A DNA stretch of 26,782 bases from Priapulus caudatus. Lineage: Eukaryota > Priapulida > Priapulimorpha > Priapulimorphida > Priapulidae. Of the stretch, positions 9,198 to 19,180 are shown piece after piece. The first letter of the stretch is position 1, and each line of letters starts with the position of its first letter. The DNA lies in NCBI RefSeq assembly GCF_000485595.1, contig NW_014577064.1:593126-619907 (forward strand). The letters are read 5' to 3'. The notes beneath the pieces are model-generated. The model was not told the origin of the DNA, searched no databases, and saw only the letters and a program-made list of their open reading frames with translations. Made by a program: the position numbers and the translations under genes.

Positions 9198-11422
9198 GTA
9201 AGCAGTTGTACATGTGCGCCGTTGCAATCGTGGCGTCTGTGTGCGGCGTGCTGCTGTGGGCTGGCCCGTCGTGCGTGCTTGTGTGTGTGGTGGGTGTGTT
9301 GTGCTGTATGTGCGTTCAGTTGCGTGCGTTTTGTGGTGGCGGGTGTGTGTGTCGTGGCGGTGTGGTGCTGTGTGGGCTGTGTGAGGTGTGGCCGTTGTGG
9401 GTGCGCGTGTAGCTTGTGGTGCGTGTGCTGGTGTGGTGTGGCTCGTCCGTGCCTTTGTGTGCGCTGGCGGTACAGTTGGCGGGTGAGTTTGGGTCAGCCG
9501 TGCGTGTTGCGTGTGCGCTGTGGGATGTCGTGGGTGTGTGTCTATGTGCATGTCTGTGCGCATGCGTGCGTGCCAAGCGTGTTGTGCATGGTTACACGTG
9601 TGTTTATAGGTGGCTGTGCATGTGTGCGATGCAGTTGTGCTGTCTTAGGGGCCCCTAAGTGCCATGTCTGCGCTTAGATGCGTGCGCGTGCGGTGGCTGG
9701 TGCGTGCCGCGTTGAGTTGCTGTTAGTGTGGGTGCATGCCTATCATATGTGCATGTGTGGCATTCATGTTTGTGCGTGTGCATGTTTTGCGATGTGCAGG
9801 CATATCGACGCTCTGATTTCAGATCTGTTTGCTCTCAGTCGCTGGGACAGGAAGCAAATTTTTACTTGTCCGATCAAATTTTTGCATTTTAATACCTGTG
9901 ACACCCTTTAACAAATATAACTGTGAGCAGATGTCGCGCGGATCGTGTGATAGCCCGCCCTGGCTCTTGATGTTAGCAATATTAGACAACTGGATTTTTC
10001 AGTTTGTCAGATCTGTCCAACTAGCCATAGAAAATAATTGCTTCGACATAGACTGACACTTGTCCCGGCATATCGGACAACCATTTGTGTCGCAGGGCCT
10101 GATGTCGTGCACTGCTTGTGGTATGAGGTGTCGCGGTTTGTCGGATGTGCCATGTGCTGCGCTGCGTGTGTATGAGTATGTCAGTTTGTGTGTGATGTAT
10201 GCATGTGTGTGTTATGTTGTGAAGTTGTGTGTGCTCATGTGTCGCGTCCCGTGCGGCGCGCGTGCTGGTGTGTGCTGTCCTGGTCTTTTGTGCATGTTTC
10301 GCATGTGTGCCGAAATCCTTTATCTGTCTGATGTACGCGTACGCCGTGCGGCCCAGGCCAGCGCCGGCACGTCGTTTGTCGGGTCATCCGCCCGAGTTCC
10401 GCGCGAGTCGAATGACCGCGCAGGCCGAGCGGGGACGCCTCGCGTGCCCTGTTGGACCCACCGCGTTGCGGTTCCGTCGAATTCGGCGTGTTACCTCGCC
10501 GCTACGCAACACACTATTCCTACAGGCTGCGTTGCCGCTGCAGCGTCTTCGGCTAGACTCCGGTCGAGTCGCAATTGGTTCACGCCCGGCCCCCGATGAC
10601 GCCGAGGGGTGAGTCGCGGTGCTATGTCGCCGCCGGGCGCTGTGTCCCCAGCCGCGTCGTGTGTGTGCCGGCCGTGTGTGCTGTGTGTGTGTTTGTTGTG
10701 TGTGTGTGCGTGTGCCGTGTGGTGATCTGTGCGTGTGCGTTGCGTGGTGCGTGACTATCAGCACGTCTGGCCGTGCCTGTACCGGCTGACCACCCGTGCG
10801 GCTGTCTGTGGGCGGCTGCGCTGGGATCGCCTCTGTGTGACTGTGTGTGTTGTTTGTGTGTGGTGTGTGTGTGGTGTGTGTGTGTGCATGCGGGTGTGTG
10901 TGTTGCGTGCGTGCGTCGCGTTGCGTGCGTCGCATGCGGCTCCGTGCGTGCTTCGGCGTGTGTGGTGTGTCGATCAATTTGTGTACGCATGTTAGCGTGT
11001 TTATGTGTGCATGATTGTGCGTTCGGCATGCATGGGTATGTGTGTAGGTGCATGTGGCATGTGTGGGTGTGTGGATGCTTACCTGGGTGTGTTTGTGTTT
11101 TTATGAACGTGGGTGTGTGTGCGCATGTGTATGTATTTGTTTGCTGTGTTTGTGTTTGTGAGTGTGTGTGCATGATGAAAGACATGACATCAGTGATAAG
11201 TAGACATCAATTGTCACTGTTCTGGGGAAAAAAGTTCGACCCCTAATGAGCAATATATCTTTCAAAGGCCAGAAATAAAGAGCGTTTTGTTTGCGAGTTT
11301 GTTTGCGAGAATAAGTAATCATATGATGTAATTACAATATTACATTATATACTGGTGTTAAAGCGTAATAATGTTCTGATGTGAAAGACTACTTTACATT
11401 TTCGCACTGACAATCACAACAG
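9198..11422 (+). repeat. Long GT-rich Sbf intron with a CpG-rich core
   Basis: This is a 2.2-kb intron. The parts 9230-9800 and 10090-11180 are dominated by irregular (TG)n/(GTGC)n sequence with G and T on the coding strand. A GC-rich, CpG-dense block at about 10320-10670 interrupts it. The long reading frames here follow from the low complexity, and none has a recognisable domain. The last 240 bases are AT-rich and end with CACAACAG. Confidence 0.75.
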
Positions 11423-11511
11423 ATACTTCTATGTGGGAATACATCGAAAAGCATCACAAGAGGTCGCCGCTGTTCTTTAACCCGATGTACATCACACCAT
11501 CGACAGACGTC
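11423..11511 (+). CDS. Sbf: Sbf exon: WEYI segment
   Basis: This 89-nt exon completes a codon split with the previous exon, then adds 29 codons starting TSMWEYIEKHHKRSPLFFNP and ending MYITPSTDV. It corresponds to the SBF1/SBF2 segment (S/C)(V/I)WE....(K)R(S/T)P.F.N..Y. The donor is GTAAGT. Confidence 0.92.
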
Positions 11512-12533
11512 GTAAGTCTAAAATATATAAAATATATTTAAAATATTATATAAAATAAAATAAAATAAAATATATATTAGTTAATTATAAATAAATAAAA
11601 TAAAATATATAAAATATTATCTAAGTACTTAAGCCATAATAAAAATATTGTTTGTTTGCCCTCACATGACCGATTTCCCAAAAAGGGGCCGACTCAAAAA
11701 AATTTATTGATCTTCCCATTTTTTTTTTTTAAAATTGTATCATGCGACATTATATAAATCTGTAGACATTACATTATATGTACCAAGCAAAACAAACATT
11801 CAACATAAAAGGTATCTCCACACAAGCACACCCGAGCGCTTGTAAAAAGACCCCCCTAAAAAAAAAGACTACCCCCTACCCAAACTTTTCAGCCTGGGTC
11901 AAGTGAGGGCAAACAAAGATTTTTTTAATTGTGGCCCTACCATATCTAATCTAAATTGATACATATTTCATGAAGGTGGTGAGCACCAACTGTTGTTCAT
12001 TGCACACTGTGGGAAGCCATTTTAATAGTACGTTTAGTAGTTTAAGGAAAAATTGCATCATTTATGTTGGCTGTTGTCTTTTCTGACTTTTCCTACACAA
12101 AACAATCCAACACTTATACTTGTCTTTTTCCTTCTACGCTGTTAAGGAGTCGGTAAGTACATTTAACAAATAATTATAATAAAACATCTGCTTTTTACAT
12201 TTATTACTCAATTACATGCTTGGGTTTAATATATTTTGGGGTAAAACTACACAAAAGTCTGGCATTACTGCTATATGAAGGAGATGGCTGTCACTTTCTG
12301 AATGTAAGATTTTTATACTATTTTGTTTCACTAGAATTCACACTGGCTTACTACTTATTTGCCCTTGTGAGAATTCAGTATCACTAGAATTATATTAGCA
12401 TCTGTAGGATTTTACTATGTGTCCTCGCCATGGTGATTTATTGCGGCTAGCCTAACACAGGTGCAGCTGTGCAGCCTCACGTTAAGTTGTCATGCGTCGT
12501 TACACATGTGTCGCATAACTGTCTTGGCAACAG
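11512..12533 (+). other. AT-rich Sbf intron with a possible 6-nt microexon
   Basis: The first 110 bases are nearly pure (AAAATAT)-type repeats. A T10 run lies near 11721. At 12147-12152 the bases GAGTCG sit between a pyrimidine-rich acceptor-like stretch ending TTAAG and a consensus donor GTAAGT. A 6-nt microexon there would be in frame, but this is speculative. Confidence 0.6.
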
Positions 12534-12770
12534 CGGATGAACGTTCTGCGGCCGTACTCGAACATCTCGAACCTGCGCATCTGGGATTACTACGTGACGG
12601 AAGAGCTTGGCCACTACCCGTCGTACGACCGTGAGATGGTTGCCGTGGAGACGCAGCAGGAGGAGGAGCAGAACGCGCTCGAGACGTCGCCTAGCAACCG
12701 GAAGATTGTGATGGCGGGCTACGACAACCTGAGAATCGTTGAACCCGACGCTTTCACGCTGCTGCTAGAG
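12534..12770 (+). CDS. Sbf: Sbf exon: LRPYSN segment and acidic linker
   Basis: This 237-nt, 79-codon exon is phase 0-0. It encodes RMNVLRPYSNISNLRIWDYY, a Glu/Gln-rich linker (ETQQEEEQNALE), RKIVMAGYDNLRIVEPDA and a final FTLLLE. The human counterpart has LRPYSN.SNL..WD.Y and PCYD...PDA...LLE, so both ends are conserved and the linker diverges. The donor is GTGCGT. Confidence 0.95.
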
Positions 12771-13048
12771 GTGCGTCTCGTGCAGATCTTGGCAATAGAT
12801 CCCGAAGCCACACCACATAGATTGAACACTTGTCTGCGATTGAGACTTTTGAAGTTACGTTTTACATACAGATTACAATGTAGTCGCGTTTCCAACAGAG
12901 TTGTAATGAGCAGATGTAATAGCTGTTGGCATCTGTGTAATGTGTGATGTACTCATCTGCCATGTAGAGAGTGTTACACTCGACCTTGCTGTCTGATCAG
13001 TTGTATTCAGTGTGTGAGCATAACGTATTTATATATGCACTGCTGCAG

Positions 13049-13141
13049 GAGGTCTATCGACTGGAGACGGAGCTCGGACATCTACCACAACGCTGGAAGT
13101 ATACCTGGGACAAGCAGCAAGCTCAGTCCGATTACGTTGAG
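13049..13141 (+). CDS. Sbf: Sbf exon: predicted coiled-coil segment
   Basis: This 93-nt, 31-codon exon is phase 0-0. It starts EVYRLETELGHLPQRWKYTW and continues DKQQAQSDYVE. It matches the SBF motif LLEE...LE.EL...P.RW...W. In the family this region is described as coiled-coil and involved in protein association. The acceptor is CTGCTGCAG and the donor is GTACAC. Confidence 0.93.
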
Positions 13142-13300
13142 GTACACACTCTTGGTGACAGCAATAGTCACATGAAGAAATCCCAAATGTGTAACCCTTG
13201 TGTAAAGTCTTCGCTAAATTTCCTAATGGACTATTTAAGTAATGAAAAGCTCGTGATATTATGTATTGCTTAATGTGCGCGAACGTTGCATCATTTACAG

Positions 13301-13505
13301 AGCAGTATGGCAGCGACGCAGCAGTACCGGTCTCACGGCCGCGCGATTCACAAACGCGCAACGATCGAAATCCTCATCAAGGGCAAGATGGGAGTCGAGA
13401 CGACACAGATGTACTCGCACCCGCACCGCTTTGAGAAGTTCAACTACACTACGCCAACGTACTGCGACTACTGCAATCACGTGCTGTGGGGCCTTGTCAA
13501 GACAG
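13301..13505 (+). CDS. Sbf: Sbf exon: first half of the C1 zinc finger
   Basis: This 205-nt exon starts in phase 0 and ends in phase 1. After a basic stretch ([18 protein letters not shown]) it encodes [17 protein letters not shown] and [11 protein letters not shown]. Together with the next exon it satisfies HX12CX2CX13CX2CX4HX2CX7C exactly, with all eight zinc ligands present. C1 domains bind membranes, diacylglycerol or protein partners. Human SBF1/SBF2 lack this domain as I recall them, whereas invertebrate Sbf proteins have it. Confidence 0.95.
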
Positions 13506-13946
13506 GTATAGCTGTAGATATTACTCCAATCACTAACAGAGGCGCATGAGTGCAGTCAGTTTGTCCCTCATCTTGCCCCCTCACGCTGTGGTTCCATTAT
13601 TCATGCACCTTAAAGTTACTATGACACGTGATGTTATAATGAGAGAGAGCAAGTAAAAGAGCGAGATGGAGACGGAGAGAGCGGGAGAAAGGTACAAGGA
13701 AAATGACGGAGACAGAGCGAGAGGAGGGGAGAAGGGAAGAGAGAGCAGGAGAGACAGTGAGAGAGAGAGAGAGAGAGAGAGGGAGAAAGAGAGATATAAT
13801 GTTGAATCAAAGCAGGGAATTAAGGTGTAATAACACTTCATTGTAGCATTTCACTGTTGCCTTTGAATCTCATGTTTTGTACCATCGAGTGAATACAATG
13901 TTGTCACGATTAGATGGCGTTGTGCATCGTTCGGATTCTCTTGCAG
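13506..13946 (+). repeat. Sbf intron with (GA)n tract
   Basis: Positions about 13638-13794 are purine-only or nearly so (GAGAGA, GGAGAA, AGCGAG), with an uninterrupted (GA)n run near 13758-13782. It splits the C1 domain coding sequence. The acceptor is TCTCTTGCAG. Confidence 0.85.
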
Positions 13947-14105
13947 GAATGCGATGCGTCGACTGCGGCTATAATTGCCATGAGAAGTGTCAGAGCATGG
14001 TCCCTAAGAACTGCACGCGCTACAAGTCCGTCAACGATGGTGTGTCGTCTGCCAGTCTGCAGGCAGCAGGCTCCGGCTCCGATAACGCATCTATTGTCAC
14101 ATCAG
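13947..14105 (+). CDS. Sbf: Sbf exon: second half of the C1 zinc finger and Ser/Gly linker
   Basis: This 159-nt exon is phase 1 to phase 1. It completes the C1 domain with MRCVDCGYNCHEKCQSMV and PKNC, supplying the last five zinc ligands. A low-complexity Ser/Ala/Gly linker then leads to the PH domain. The donor is GTGAGA. Confidence 0.95.
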
Positions 14106-14495
14106 GTGAGACAGGCATGTCGGCATGGCCAGGCCAAACCCTGAAGTTTCAGGCCACTGTCTGATGACTGGTAAATTCAGTAGGCTGAAAACGCCAGGTT
14201 AGGTGAACTAGCTGTGTAGTCATGCTGCTATTGCTCCTCCCCCCGCCATCTAAAGAAAATCAACCAAGGTATCGTGTTGGCGATGATGCTTCCCATCTTC
14301 CCATATAGACGTGACTGATACTATTAAATTTGGTCACCGCAGTTCTGCGCTTGTTCGTCGCTAACTTTATGGCTCAATCGCATCAAGTGATAAGCTTGTT
14401 GAACTCACGTGGAATAGTGGAGTGTATCTACATCGCGTAGAGACAGTACAGGCCTCTAATTCACACACGTTGCACTGCTGTGTTGTTTGATGTAG
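14106..14495 (+). other. Sbf intron
   Basis: This is ordinary non-repetitive intron with no recognised feature. It ends with a weak TTGATGTAG acceptor. Confidence 0.75.
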
Positions 14496-14653
14496 GTGTT
14501 GGCACGTTAACGGCGAGTGGACGGACGTACTACGATCAATTCTCGTCGAACGTGGGTGAGAACAGCACGCACGAGGGGTACCTGTACAAGCGCGGCGCAC
14601 TACTCAAAGGCTGGAAGATGCGATGGTTTGTGCTGGACAGCATCAAACATCAG
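14496..14653 (+). CDS. Sbf: Sbf exon: start of the C-terminal PH domain
   Basis: This 158-nt exon starts in phase 1 and ends in phase 0. The translation includes [20 protein letters not shown] followed by [20 protein letters not shown]. The motif [19 protein letters not shown] is the beta1-beta3 part of the PH domain, nearly identical to SBF1/SBF2. PH domains of this family bind phosphoinositides. The open frame continues past the donor GTGAGC into the intron for about 85 codons. Confidence 0.96.
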
Positions 14654-15398
14654 GTGAGCATGATGCCCGGCATCTTCTTTCGAGGCTACCAGTGTCACTA
14701 CCAGTGTTTCCCCTGCATTGACACGAGCGAGGCGGGCCACCTCGCTCAAATTCTCAGCCGCCACACAGAAATTTGTCCAAAACACCGCCTCGCTGACGAA
14801 ACTTTTGACACCTTGAAAAAGAGATTCAAGAGTCTCATACAATGTGCTAAGAATAGCTTAGAATGCCCGAAATTGCACCATTTTTTCAAAAATGTTGCAC
14901 CGCTTTGCTAGGACCACGAAATGCGCAAACACACCAAAAAAGATTACCATCTCACAGATCTTTTTGGCCAGGGGGATACACTAGACTGCCATGAGTCGAA
15001 ACTAGTCTTTCATTGCTAACTATTAACCGCTAAGCTGGCGGGAACTATTTTCGTTTGAGCTCTAAAAACTAACTCAGTGAAACTACGCCCTCTAACACCT
15101 AACCAGGCTCCCTGTTCAGTCTGTCGAAAAATCAGGTGAGTCTTTAGGCGAGAGTCCCACTGGGTGGTAGTTTAGTGTTGAGGTTGAGGTGGCGGTGACG
15201 AGCTTGTGGAATGACTGTAGATTGAGAGATGGCTGAAAACGTAGTTCACAGTAAAACAGTTTTGACTCGGTTAGAAAAACACAAACGACTACACAAAAGG
15301 ACGGTGATCAAATCCCTCTTGTGGCCCAGTTCACCCTTTTTCGGGCTAACGCTCCATTAGGAGTGTTCCCAACTTTTATATCATTAATGATTGATAAT

Positions 15399-15436
15399 CC
15401 TAACCCTAACCCTAACCCTAACCATAACCCTAACCT
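15399..15436. repeat. Interstitial telomere-type (CCCTAA)n repeat
   Basis: About six CCCTAA-type units (the TTAGGG animal telomere motif on the other strand), one of them altered to CCATAA, lie inside the MITE-like element. Confidence 0.9.
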
Positions 15437-15506
15437 AAATGACATTAAACCACAAACTAATATATGACCATGACCATATAATTAATGGTGACCATGACCA
15501 TGACCA

Positions 15507-15540
15507 TCATAATAACATATATATATATATGTTATTATGA
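15507..15540. repeat. 34-bp perfect palindrome
   Basis: TCATAATAACATATATA and its exact reverse complement abut with no spacer. The sequence could extrude as a cruciform. It is part of the MITE-like element. Confidence 0.85.
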
Positions 15541-16046
15541 ACATTAATGACATTAAAGTTGGGAACACTCCTAATGGAGTATCACCCCTTTTTCGTACCT
15601 CAGCACCTCAGCTCACGTTCGTTCATTCCTAGCTTCAGCCACTCTGTTGGCCATTAAGAAGCCAGGAATGGTGTAGGCTTTGTGCGTGCCCAGGCACACC
15701 ACTACTTGTTGTTAATCACTATTCCGCGACTCATATTACTTGAATTTACGACTTAGTATGTCACGGAGTCTTGGTATCCATACCAAATCTACTTGCTATG
15801 TTTGCCATTATATTTATATGTATCCCTGCACTCGTCCTCACCACTCGTGCTGCCTTGCTTGGGTCCTGTTCCCTATATCTTCTTCTTTCATTTTCCCATA
15901 TAAAATGTAACATCATCGTTTGTATCGAAGGTATTCCCAGTGTGGTTACGTCACTAATACGGCATCAGCTATCGTTTTCCTCGCTTTACAGGAAGGAAAT
16001 CGCATGCTAGAACACGCGTTTACGAGTCGTTATTATGTAATTGCAG

Positions 16047-16178
16047 TTGCGATATTATGACACCATGGAAGACAGTCACTGTAAGGGCTTCATTGACCTT
16101 GCTGAGGTCATATCAGCAAGCCTCGCTCAGGCCGTCGCAGGAGCACCAAAAAAGGCAAACGACAAGTCTTTCTTTGAG
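16047..16178 (+). CDS. Sbf: Sbf exon: middle of the C-terminal PH domain
   Basis: This 132-nt, 44-codon exon is phase 0-0. It starts LRYYDTMEDSHCKGFIDLAE and ends APKKANDKSFFE. It matches LRYYD...D..CKG.IDLAEV...... GAPK....KAFF of SBF1/SBF2. The acceptor is TTGCAG and the donor GTAAGA leads into the 21-bp array. Confidence 0.96.
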
Positions 16179-16194
16179 GTAAGAGCTAAGTGTG

Positions 16195-17045
16195 ATGTGG
16201 AGGCATTGATCATGTGATGTGGAGGCATTGATTATGGGCTGGGAGGCATTGATCATGTGGTGGGAGGCATTGATCATGGGCTGAGAGGCATTGATCGTGG
16301 GGTGGGAGGCATTGATCATATGGTGGGAGTCACTGATCATGAGGTGGGAGGCATTGATCATGGGGTGGGAGGCATTGATCCTGGAGTGGGAGGCATTGAT
16401 CCTGGGGTGGGAGTCACTGATCGTGGGCTGGGAGGCATTGATCATGGGGTGGGAGGCATTGATCATGGGGTGGGAGGCATTGATCATGGGGTGGGAGTCG
16501 ACTGATCGTGGCTGGGAGGCATTGACTATGGTGGAGGAAGATTGATTATGAGTGGGAAGGCTTGATCATTGGGGTGGGAGCATTGATCATGTGTGGGAGG
16601 CATTGATCAATGTGGTAGAGGCATGATCATGGATGAGAGCGCAATATGATCATGTGGTAGGAGGCATTGATCATGGATGGGAGCATTGATCATGTGGTGG
16701 GAGGCATTGAGAATGGGATGGGAGGCATGATCATGTGGTTGGAGCATTGATCGTTGGGTGGAGGCATTGATCAGTGGGGTGGGAGGCATTGATCATGGAT
16801 GGGAAGGCATGTGATCATGTGGTGGGAGGCATTGATGGTGGGCTGGAGGAGTCATTGATCATGCAAGGTGGGAGGCATTTGATCATGGGCTGGGAAGGCA
16901 TTGGATCATGGGCTGGAGTCATTTGATCATGTGGTGAGGAGCATGATCATGGCTGGAGCATTGAATCATTGGTAGGACGCATTATTGTGGCTGGAGCATT
17001 GATCGTGGGGTAGGAGGGCATTTGATAGTTCGGAGTGTAAGGCAT
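16195..17045 (+). repeat. 21-bp minisatellite filling the last Sbf intron
   Basis: Roughly 40 copies of GGCATTGATCATGGGGTGGGA occur, regular between 16240 and 16500 and increasingly scrambled by single-base indels after 16510. Because the unit is a multiple of three, several frames stay open and give heptad-like GGIDHGV translations. These are artefacts. The intron spans 16179-17150. Confidence 0.93.
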
Positions 17046-17150
17046 TTCATTCTGCATTTTGCAAGGCTGTCTCTCATAAAAACTAGAGTTATGTAGCTTG
17101 CAATTTGCTGCGCAGCGCGCTAATACATTTGCTCACCATAATATTTTCAG

Positions 17151-17326
17151 GTGAAGACGAAGAGACGCGACTACAGCTTTGTCGCACATGATCAGCATTC
17201 GCACAAGAGTGGATTGACAAGATTCAGGCGTGCATAACAGTAATTACGACAACGTGCGACCCACGCAAGCGTGCAGCATCACGAGGCACTGCTGCGAAAA
17301 TGGTCGAGGCAACCGAGAGGTGCTGA
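17151..17326 (+). CDS. Sbf: Last Sbf exon: end of the PH domain, with a one-base frame break
   Basis: After acceptor TATTTTCAG the exon reads VKTKRRDYSFVAHDQH in phase with the previous exon, matching VKT.RRVYNFCAQD of SBF1/SBF2. From about 17199 the conserved sequence continues in another frame: AQEWIDKIQACITV (17201 onward), matching AQQWVDRIQSCISDA. One missing base within a Ser codon at 17199-17200 explains this and restores the human spacing exactly. In the corrected frame the protein adds about 23 basic residues and stops at TGA 17324-17326. Uncorrected, it stops at TAA 17234-17236. Sequencing indel or a recent mutation are both possible. I favour an indel, given the noise in neighbouring repeats. 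Confidence 0.85.
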
Positions 17327-17419
17327 ACCAAGAAACATGTTCTGAGCAGATGCAGGGCCGTCAGCAGCGACGTCCTTGGCAGATGCAATACCACCGTGAC
17401 CATAGTCATCTGCAGGTGA

Positions 17420-17620
17420 GCGCCGACCTGATGTCACTGGCAGGTGCAGCCGTCACCGTGATGTCACTGGCAGGTGGATGGGCGTACACCGGTGATTGTC
17501 AGCTGCAGGTGCAGCCATCACCGTGATGTCCACTGCAGGTGCAGGCAGATCGCGTCACCATGATGTCACTGCTATGCAGATGCCAACCACCATCCCGCAG
17601 CAGTGATGTCACTGCAGGGC
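17420..17620. repeat. Irregular repeat around TGATGTCACTGGCAGGTGCAG
   Basis: Copies or near-copies of TGATGTCACTG start at about 17429, 17459, 17523, 17561 and 17603, most followed by (GG)CAGGTGCAG. Spacing varies from 30 to 64 bases. It lies just after the Sbf coding end, possibly in the 3' UTR. Confidence 0.7.
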
Positions 17621-17745
17621 GGGAGAACGGGTCGTGCTGGTGCTGCTGGACGTGCTGATGCTGCTGGACGTTCATGCTCGCGTGCGAGTGCGGCGCGAGA
17701 GAGCGATCTTACAGGAGAGCGCTTTAGGAAACCCATGATTAGTGG

Positions 17746-17860
17746 CCCCCACGATTCTCTCCCGGGCTTAGAACGCCATGGTAGTGCCCCCACGATTCTC
17801 TCCCGGGGCTTTATGGAAACCCATGTAGTGCGCCCCACGATTCTCTCCTCTGGCTTTGTA
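17746..17860. repeat. Three copies of a 41-45-bp repeat
   Basis: CCCCACGATTCTCTCCCGGG and close variants start at about 17747, 17787 and 17833. They are separated by related spacers with GAAACCCATG-TAGTG. Confidence 0.75.
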
Positions 17861-18454
17861 GGAATTTTTTAATTGTAGCTATTCGTAGGGCTAACATGTG
17901 ATCGAGCTTGTGAAGTGGTGTTGACCTGCGCTGCTCTGGCTCCATGTAGTTACTTACATGCAGACACGTGACTGTGCCGTGTTGTTTTGACGAATGGCTA
18001 GACTAATACATGATGCTCTGGTTGAGCGGTCAATGCGCCCCTGCGTCGCGTCACTAGTCTAAACGATGCTGTTTGCTAAAAGATCATTCTTATACGCAAT
18101 CCTGCATAGTGTAGAAAGTGCAAAACACCAAGCATCACTCCTAGTGCGGAGGCAGTGGTGTCCGAGGGAGGGGCGACAAGAAGAGAGTGTGTTTGAGAGA
18201 GGGTGAAAGTGAAGCGAGAGGACGAGAGACTATTCCATAACGTGTATGGGGTGGTGGATTTTTGTCGTACACATTGTATTGTGGTGTACATATACACTAG
18301 GCAAATCGCGGTATGTAGAGGTTTCGCGATAATGGTAAGACTATGTCGCGATGGTTTTGGGGAGTTTTAGGCGTAGTCTTGGAAAGATCGTAATCCAGCG
18401 CGGCTGATACTAGCTGCGAAGTCGTTTTTCTGGTACAAAAGCGGAAGGGGGAGG

Positions 18455-18520
18455 ATGGGACTAGTCACGTGGTGCCGCCAAGGACCCAGGTTCAAGTCAC
18501 TGATCGGCTCTTGCCTATTA
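18455..18520 (+). other. Possible tRNA-derived SINE remnant (B-box-like motif)
   Basis: GGTTCAAGTCA at about 18490 resembles an RNA polymerase III B box, with a weak A-box-like TAGTCACGTGG about 30 bases upstream. No cloverleaf can be drawn and no poly(A) tail or target duplication was found, so this is only a suggestion. Confidence 0.2.
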
Positions 18521-19180
18521 TAGTTCATTGAGTGCATGTCTTTCATCCAACTGTACATATAGGTCCGTTGTCTGCAGTTACCGTGGTTACGAGTAAGATA
18601 TGAAGCCGAAAAGAAAATTGGTTGTCCGCGAAAAATCATAGTACACATGTTGTGTTCTGTACACAATGATAGCAATTTTACAATTATAAATCGATTCCAG
18701 CTGCCTTTAATATTGGTACATCGTGACATTATTGTGCATGCTGGTATTTTGCTCCCCGGGGGCGACTGCACTGCGGCCCCTACCATTAAAAACATACATA
18801 AGGTTTACACGTATGTTTACGGCATTTCATGAATCTATTTCAAAGCGAGGAAGTAGAGTGCTATTAGTTATAGCCGTGACGTGTTGTTAGCAAGGTGACG
18901 AATGTCTTGGGCAGTTGGCAAGCAAACGTGTACATTTATGGAGGAGTAATTATAGCGTCGCTAAAGGGTTGGCACTGTCACACATCACCAGACAGGCAGG
19001 TGGCACGGGGATGCAATTATACGGGGCGAGGGTGTGGCTGCGGGGAGGTGGCAGCGTAGCGCTGTACACCGTTCCGGGTGCAGTGCATCAAGAGTAATAT
19101 CAAAGTTATAAAATACTCTCGTATTATAAGCTCTGTGACGGTGCATCTCGTCGGCGCCCGGGTTTCATGACCATTGACAA

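Larger units (their letters stand above)
15352..15579. mobile_element. MITE-like element with 25-bp perfect terminal inverted repeats
   Basis: Bases 15352-15376 (starting CTCCATTAGGAGTGTTCCC) are the exact reverse complement of 15555-15579. The match continues imperfectly for about 13 more bases (TCATTAATG on both sides). The 228-bp element is non-coding. Inside it are CCCTAA repeats (about 15399-15436), GACCAT repeats and a perfect palindrome at 15507-15540. Imperfect direct repeats TCACCC(C)TTTTTCG lie at about 15331 and 15582. They may mark a target duplication, but the left copy is some 10 bases outside the inverted repeat. Confidence 0.7.
14654..16046 (+). other. Sbf intron inside the PH domain, carrying a MITE-like element
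   Basis: This is a 1.4-kb intron. Its first 258 bases stay open in the frame of the preceding exon. A MITE-like element with telomere-type repeats lies at 15352-15579. The remainder is non-repetitive, and no other gene is seen. The acceptor is TAATTGCAG. Confidence 0.75.

Noticed and set aside
9003-11246. Long Cys/Val-rich and Thr/His-rich frames on both strands
   Set aside because: They arise from GT-rich low-complexity intron, or overlap the real exon at 8978-9197 in the wrong frame.
16113-16545. Plus- and minus-strand frames with GGIDHGV or INASHPM repeats
   Set aside because: The unit is 21 bp, so any open frame stays open. The interval is an intron between two Sbf exons with good splice sites.
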